Below are positions 62,753-64,000 of a DNA stretch of 64,000 nucleotides, piece by piece. Under the pieces are notes generated by a model. That model ran no database searches. It was not told the DNA's origin and was given only the letters and a program-made list of their open reading frames with translations. How positions within the stretch are numbered: the stretch's first letter is position 1; each line of letters opens with the position of its first letter. The stretch comes from Hyphomicrobiales bacterium (GTDB taxonomy: Bacteria > Pseudomonadota > Alphaproteobacteria > Rhizobiales > Rhizobiaceae): positions 46,302-110,301 of the forward strand of contig UCNE01000029.1 of NCBI GenBank assembly GCA_900473685.1, written 5' to 3'. The position numbers and the translations under genes were made by a program.

Positions 62753-64000
62753 TTACTTTTTCGGGCGCTTGTAGAGCAGCTTTCCGCCCCGGCGCTTGTC
62801 GAGCGCCTTCAGGTCCGGCTTTCCGCTTTTCGTCGTGGTGGCATAGGCCGTGACCGCTTCCCAGAACCGCGCACCGACTTCGAACACGATCAGCAGGCCG
62901 GTTTTCGGGTCAGCGCGAATGTACCGGCGGTCGAGCAGCAGCTCGCCCTGGTCAGGATTGATCGGATCTCGCTTACTCGCCACGCCTATCCAGATTTCAT
63001 CCGGGTCAAGCAATGCCTCGGCGAGCATGGCGGTCATGTTTGCCCGGTCGCCCTTCATCACCTTCAGGTCGCCTTTGCGGTCGCGAAACAGCTGATCCGA
63101 TACCGGCATTTTCGCACCGGCTTTGTCCTCAAACAGAATGCCCTTGCCGATGTCGGCGTTAAACGGCTTCAGGAATGCCCGGACATAGTCTTCAGGCTCC
63201 AAGCCGTATGCCAACGGTCCAGACTTGAACGGGACAGACGAGCGGAGCAAATCCTCTAACGGTTCTGGCGTGTCGATCGACACCACATGCCGGGCGTCGA
63301 ATGACAACACGCCGCCCTGGTCCATCAGCGAGGACGGCACCAAGCCCTGTTCCCAAAGATGGCCCGGTTGGTAGTCCCACCCGAAACCAATGCCCTGCGG
63401 CTGCTCGACCAATTGGCCGGATACCGGGTCGCGGACGGCTTGATAGAGAGGAGCCGGCGATTCGTCTGGCCCGTCCATGCCCCGCCGTTTCAGGTCGCGC
63501 ATCGAGAGCGACCGAACGCCACAAGAGCAAAGCCAATCGTTAGGCGGGAAGTGCGTATCCCAAAAGGGATCGTCGCAATGATAGACCTTGCCGTGATGCG
63601 CCTTGTGTTGCGGCCGGGGCGAGCGCGGGGTCCGGGTCTCGCCGTGGCGGTATTCCCAGAAGGGCCGCAGCTTCAGCACGTCCGGGTCGCGCATCTGCTT
63701 CAGGCGACCCGCCATATACGCGGTGCGCATGTTCGTTTCGAAAATGACGCGGGTGCGCCAGCCACGTTCGCCGTTATAGGCCCAGCCGTACTTGGCGACG
63801 ACGCTGTCGAAGTCGCCTCGGAACGTTTCGAGCGTGGTGCCCTTTTCCATCGCATCGGCAAGCGCATTCTGGAAGTCGGATAGCATTGCCATGTCTGTGG
63901 CACCGGCAATGACGAAGGCGCGATCATGAATGCCGCGCATTGCATCCAGCCATGTCTTGGTCGGCTTGCCGCGCTTTTGGCTGTGTTTCGGCGTGGAATA
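62753..64000 (-). CDS. Minor head protein F with C-terminal nuclease-like (PBECR-type) domain, 5' end outside window
   Basis: At least 415 codons; the frame is open to the window edge. The N-terminal ~250 residues are phage Mu protein F (SPP1 gp7-like): W-R-T-R-V-I-F-E-T-N-M-R-T-A-Y-M-A-G-R, H-H-G-K-V-Y-H-C-D-D-P-F-W-D-T-H-F-P-P-N-D-W-L-C-S-C. The last ~120 residues (D-P-D-E-I-W-I-G-V, L-D-R-R-Y-I, F-W-E-A-V-T-A-Y-A-T-T) resemble the PBECR2 nuclease fold (barnase/EndoU/colicin E5/RelE class) found at the end of some phage head proteins. A toxin injected with the genome or a structural cap are both possible. Confidence 0.78.
   Translation of the reverse strand, partial: YSTPKHSQKRGKPTKTWLDAMRGIHDRAFVIAGATDMAMLSDFQNALADAMEKGTTLETFRGDFDSVVAKYGWAYNGERGWRTRVIFETNMRTAYMAGRLKQMRDPDVLKLRPFWEYRHGETRTPRSPRPQHKAHHGKVYHCDDPFWDTHFPPNDWLCSCGVRSLSMRDLKRRGMDGPDESPAPLYQAVRDPVSGQLVEQPQGIGFGWDYQPGHLWEQGLVPSSLMDQGGVLSFDARHVVSIDTPEPLEDLLRSSVPFKSGPLAYGLEPEDYVRAFLKPFNADIGKGILFEDKAGAKMPVSDQLFRDRKGDLKVMKGDRANMTAMLAEALLDPDEIWIGVASKRDPINPDQGELLLDRRYIRADPKTGLLIVFEVGARFWEAVTAYATTTKSGKPDLKALDKRRGGKLLYKRPKK

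Larger units (their letters stand above)
38997..64000 (-). mobile_element. Mu-like prophage (Mu-type head, P2-type contractile tail), incomplete in window
   Basis: From about 38997 to the right edge nearly every gene is a phage late gene on the minus strand in the order minor head protein F, G, protease, decoration protein, capsid, gp35-38-like, sheath, tube, E/E', tape measure, U, X, D, V, W/gp25, J, I, H, fibres, Com and methylase. The head block matches Mu gp30-gp38 and the tail block follows P2. The left boundary is where the GTA terminase is interrupted, next to 22-bp-spaced direct repeats. Repressor, transposase, lysis, terminase and portal genes and the other end are outside the window. 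Confidence 0.88.

Overview
The window looks like the chromosome of a Rhizobiaceae alphaproteobacterium (Rhizobium, Agrobacterium or a close relative). Host-side evidence is a MucR/Ros zinc-finger regulator, the paired DnaA-HTH and DUF6456 genes, family proteins typical of rhizobia (DUF1491, DUF2336, DUF5330, paired DUF1214/DUF1254), a seven-gene Mrp antiporter operon, high GC coding sequence and rhizobial-type palindromic intergenic repeats. No rRNA, tRNA or CRISPR array was seen.

Host part (1 to about 39.0 kb). It opens with the 3' end of a nucleotide cyclase gene and two reverse-strand exopolysaccharide-type genes: a sugar transferase whose catalytic Asp-Glu pair reads Asp-Gly, and a GT2 glycosyltransferase. 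Next come an AztD-like zinc chaperone with a Zur-like box, a large inverse-autotransporter/beta-helix surface protein, a Tat-exported VOC protein, a universal stress protein, and an aldo/keto reductase plus cupin pair divergent from a LysR regulator. These are followed by a HlyIII protein, a DUF4118 protein, msrB, mrpABCDEFG, mucR, and housekeeping or unknown genes: sufE, a sensor kinase with a peptidoglycan-binding protein, a soluble chemotaxis receptor, a class A PBP, a YcgN-type protein and an MmcQ/YjbR protein.

At 37.5-39.0 kb lie two genes resembling the start of a gene-transfer-agent (GTA) packaging cluster. The large terminase reading frame stops matching its family immediately after the Asn-Ala-Ala-Asn-Leu segment, where a Mu-like prophage begins. 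The prophage fills the rest of the window and runs off the right edge. Its late genes are read on the minus strand, from head to tail toward low coordinates: Mu-type head genes (F, G, protease, decoration protein, capsid, gp35-38-like) and then a P2-type contractile tail (sheath, tube, E/E' with a predicted -1 frameshift, tape measure, U, X, D, V, W/gp25, J, I, H, fibres). A Com zinc finger, a DNA methyltransferase and a DUF2971 protein follow. Early and transposition genes and the other prophage end are outside the window.

The prophage carries cargo. Between G and the protease sits an AAA ATPase plus DUF4435/TOPRIM pair that resembles the PARIS anti-phage system. The end of the minor head protein looks like a phage-associated nuclease domain of the PBECR type. 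At the terminal end a small membrane protein and a Cys-rich protein lie on the opposite strand. Phage DNA also shows three copies of one hairpin/terminator and a marked excess of the hexamer CTAACG/CGTTAG, often written with rare codons; I know of no described explanation for this.
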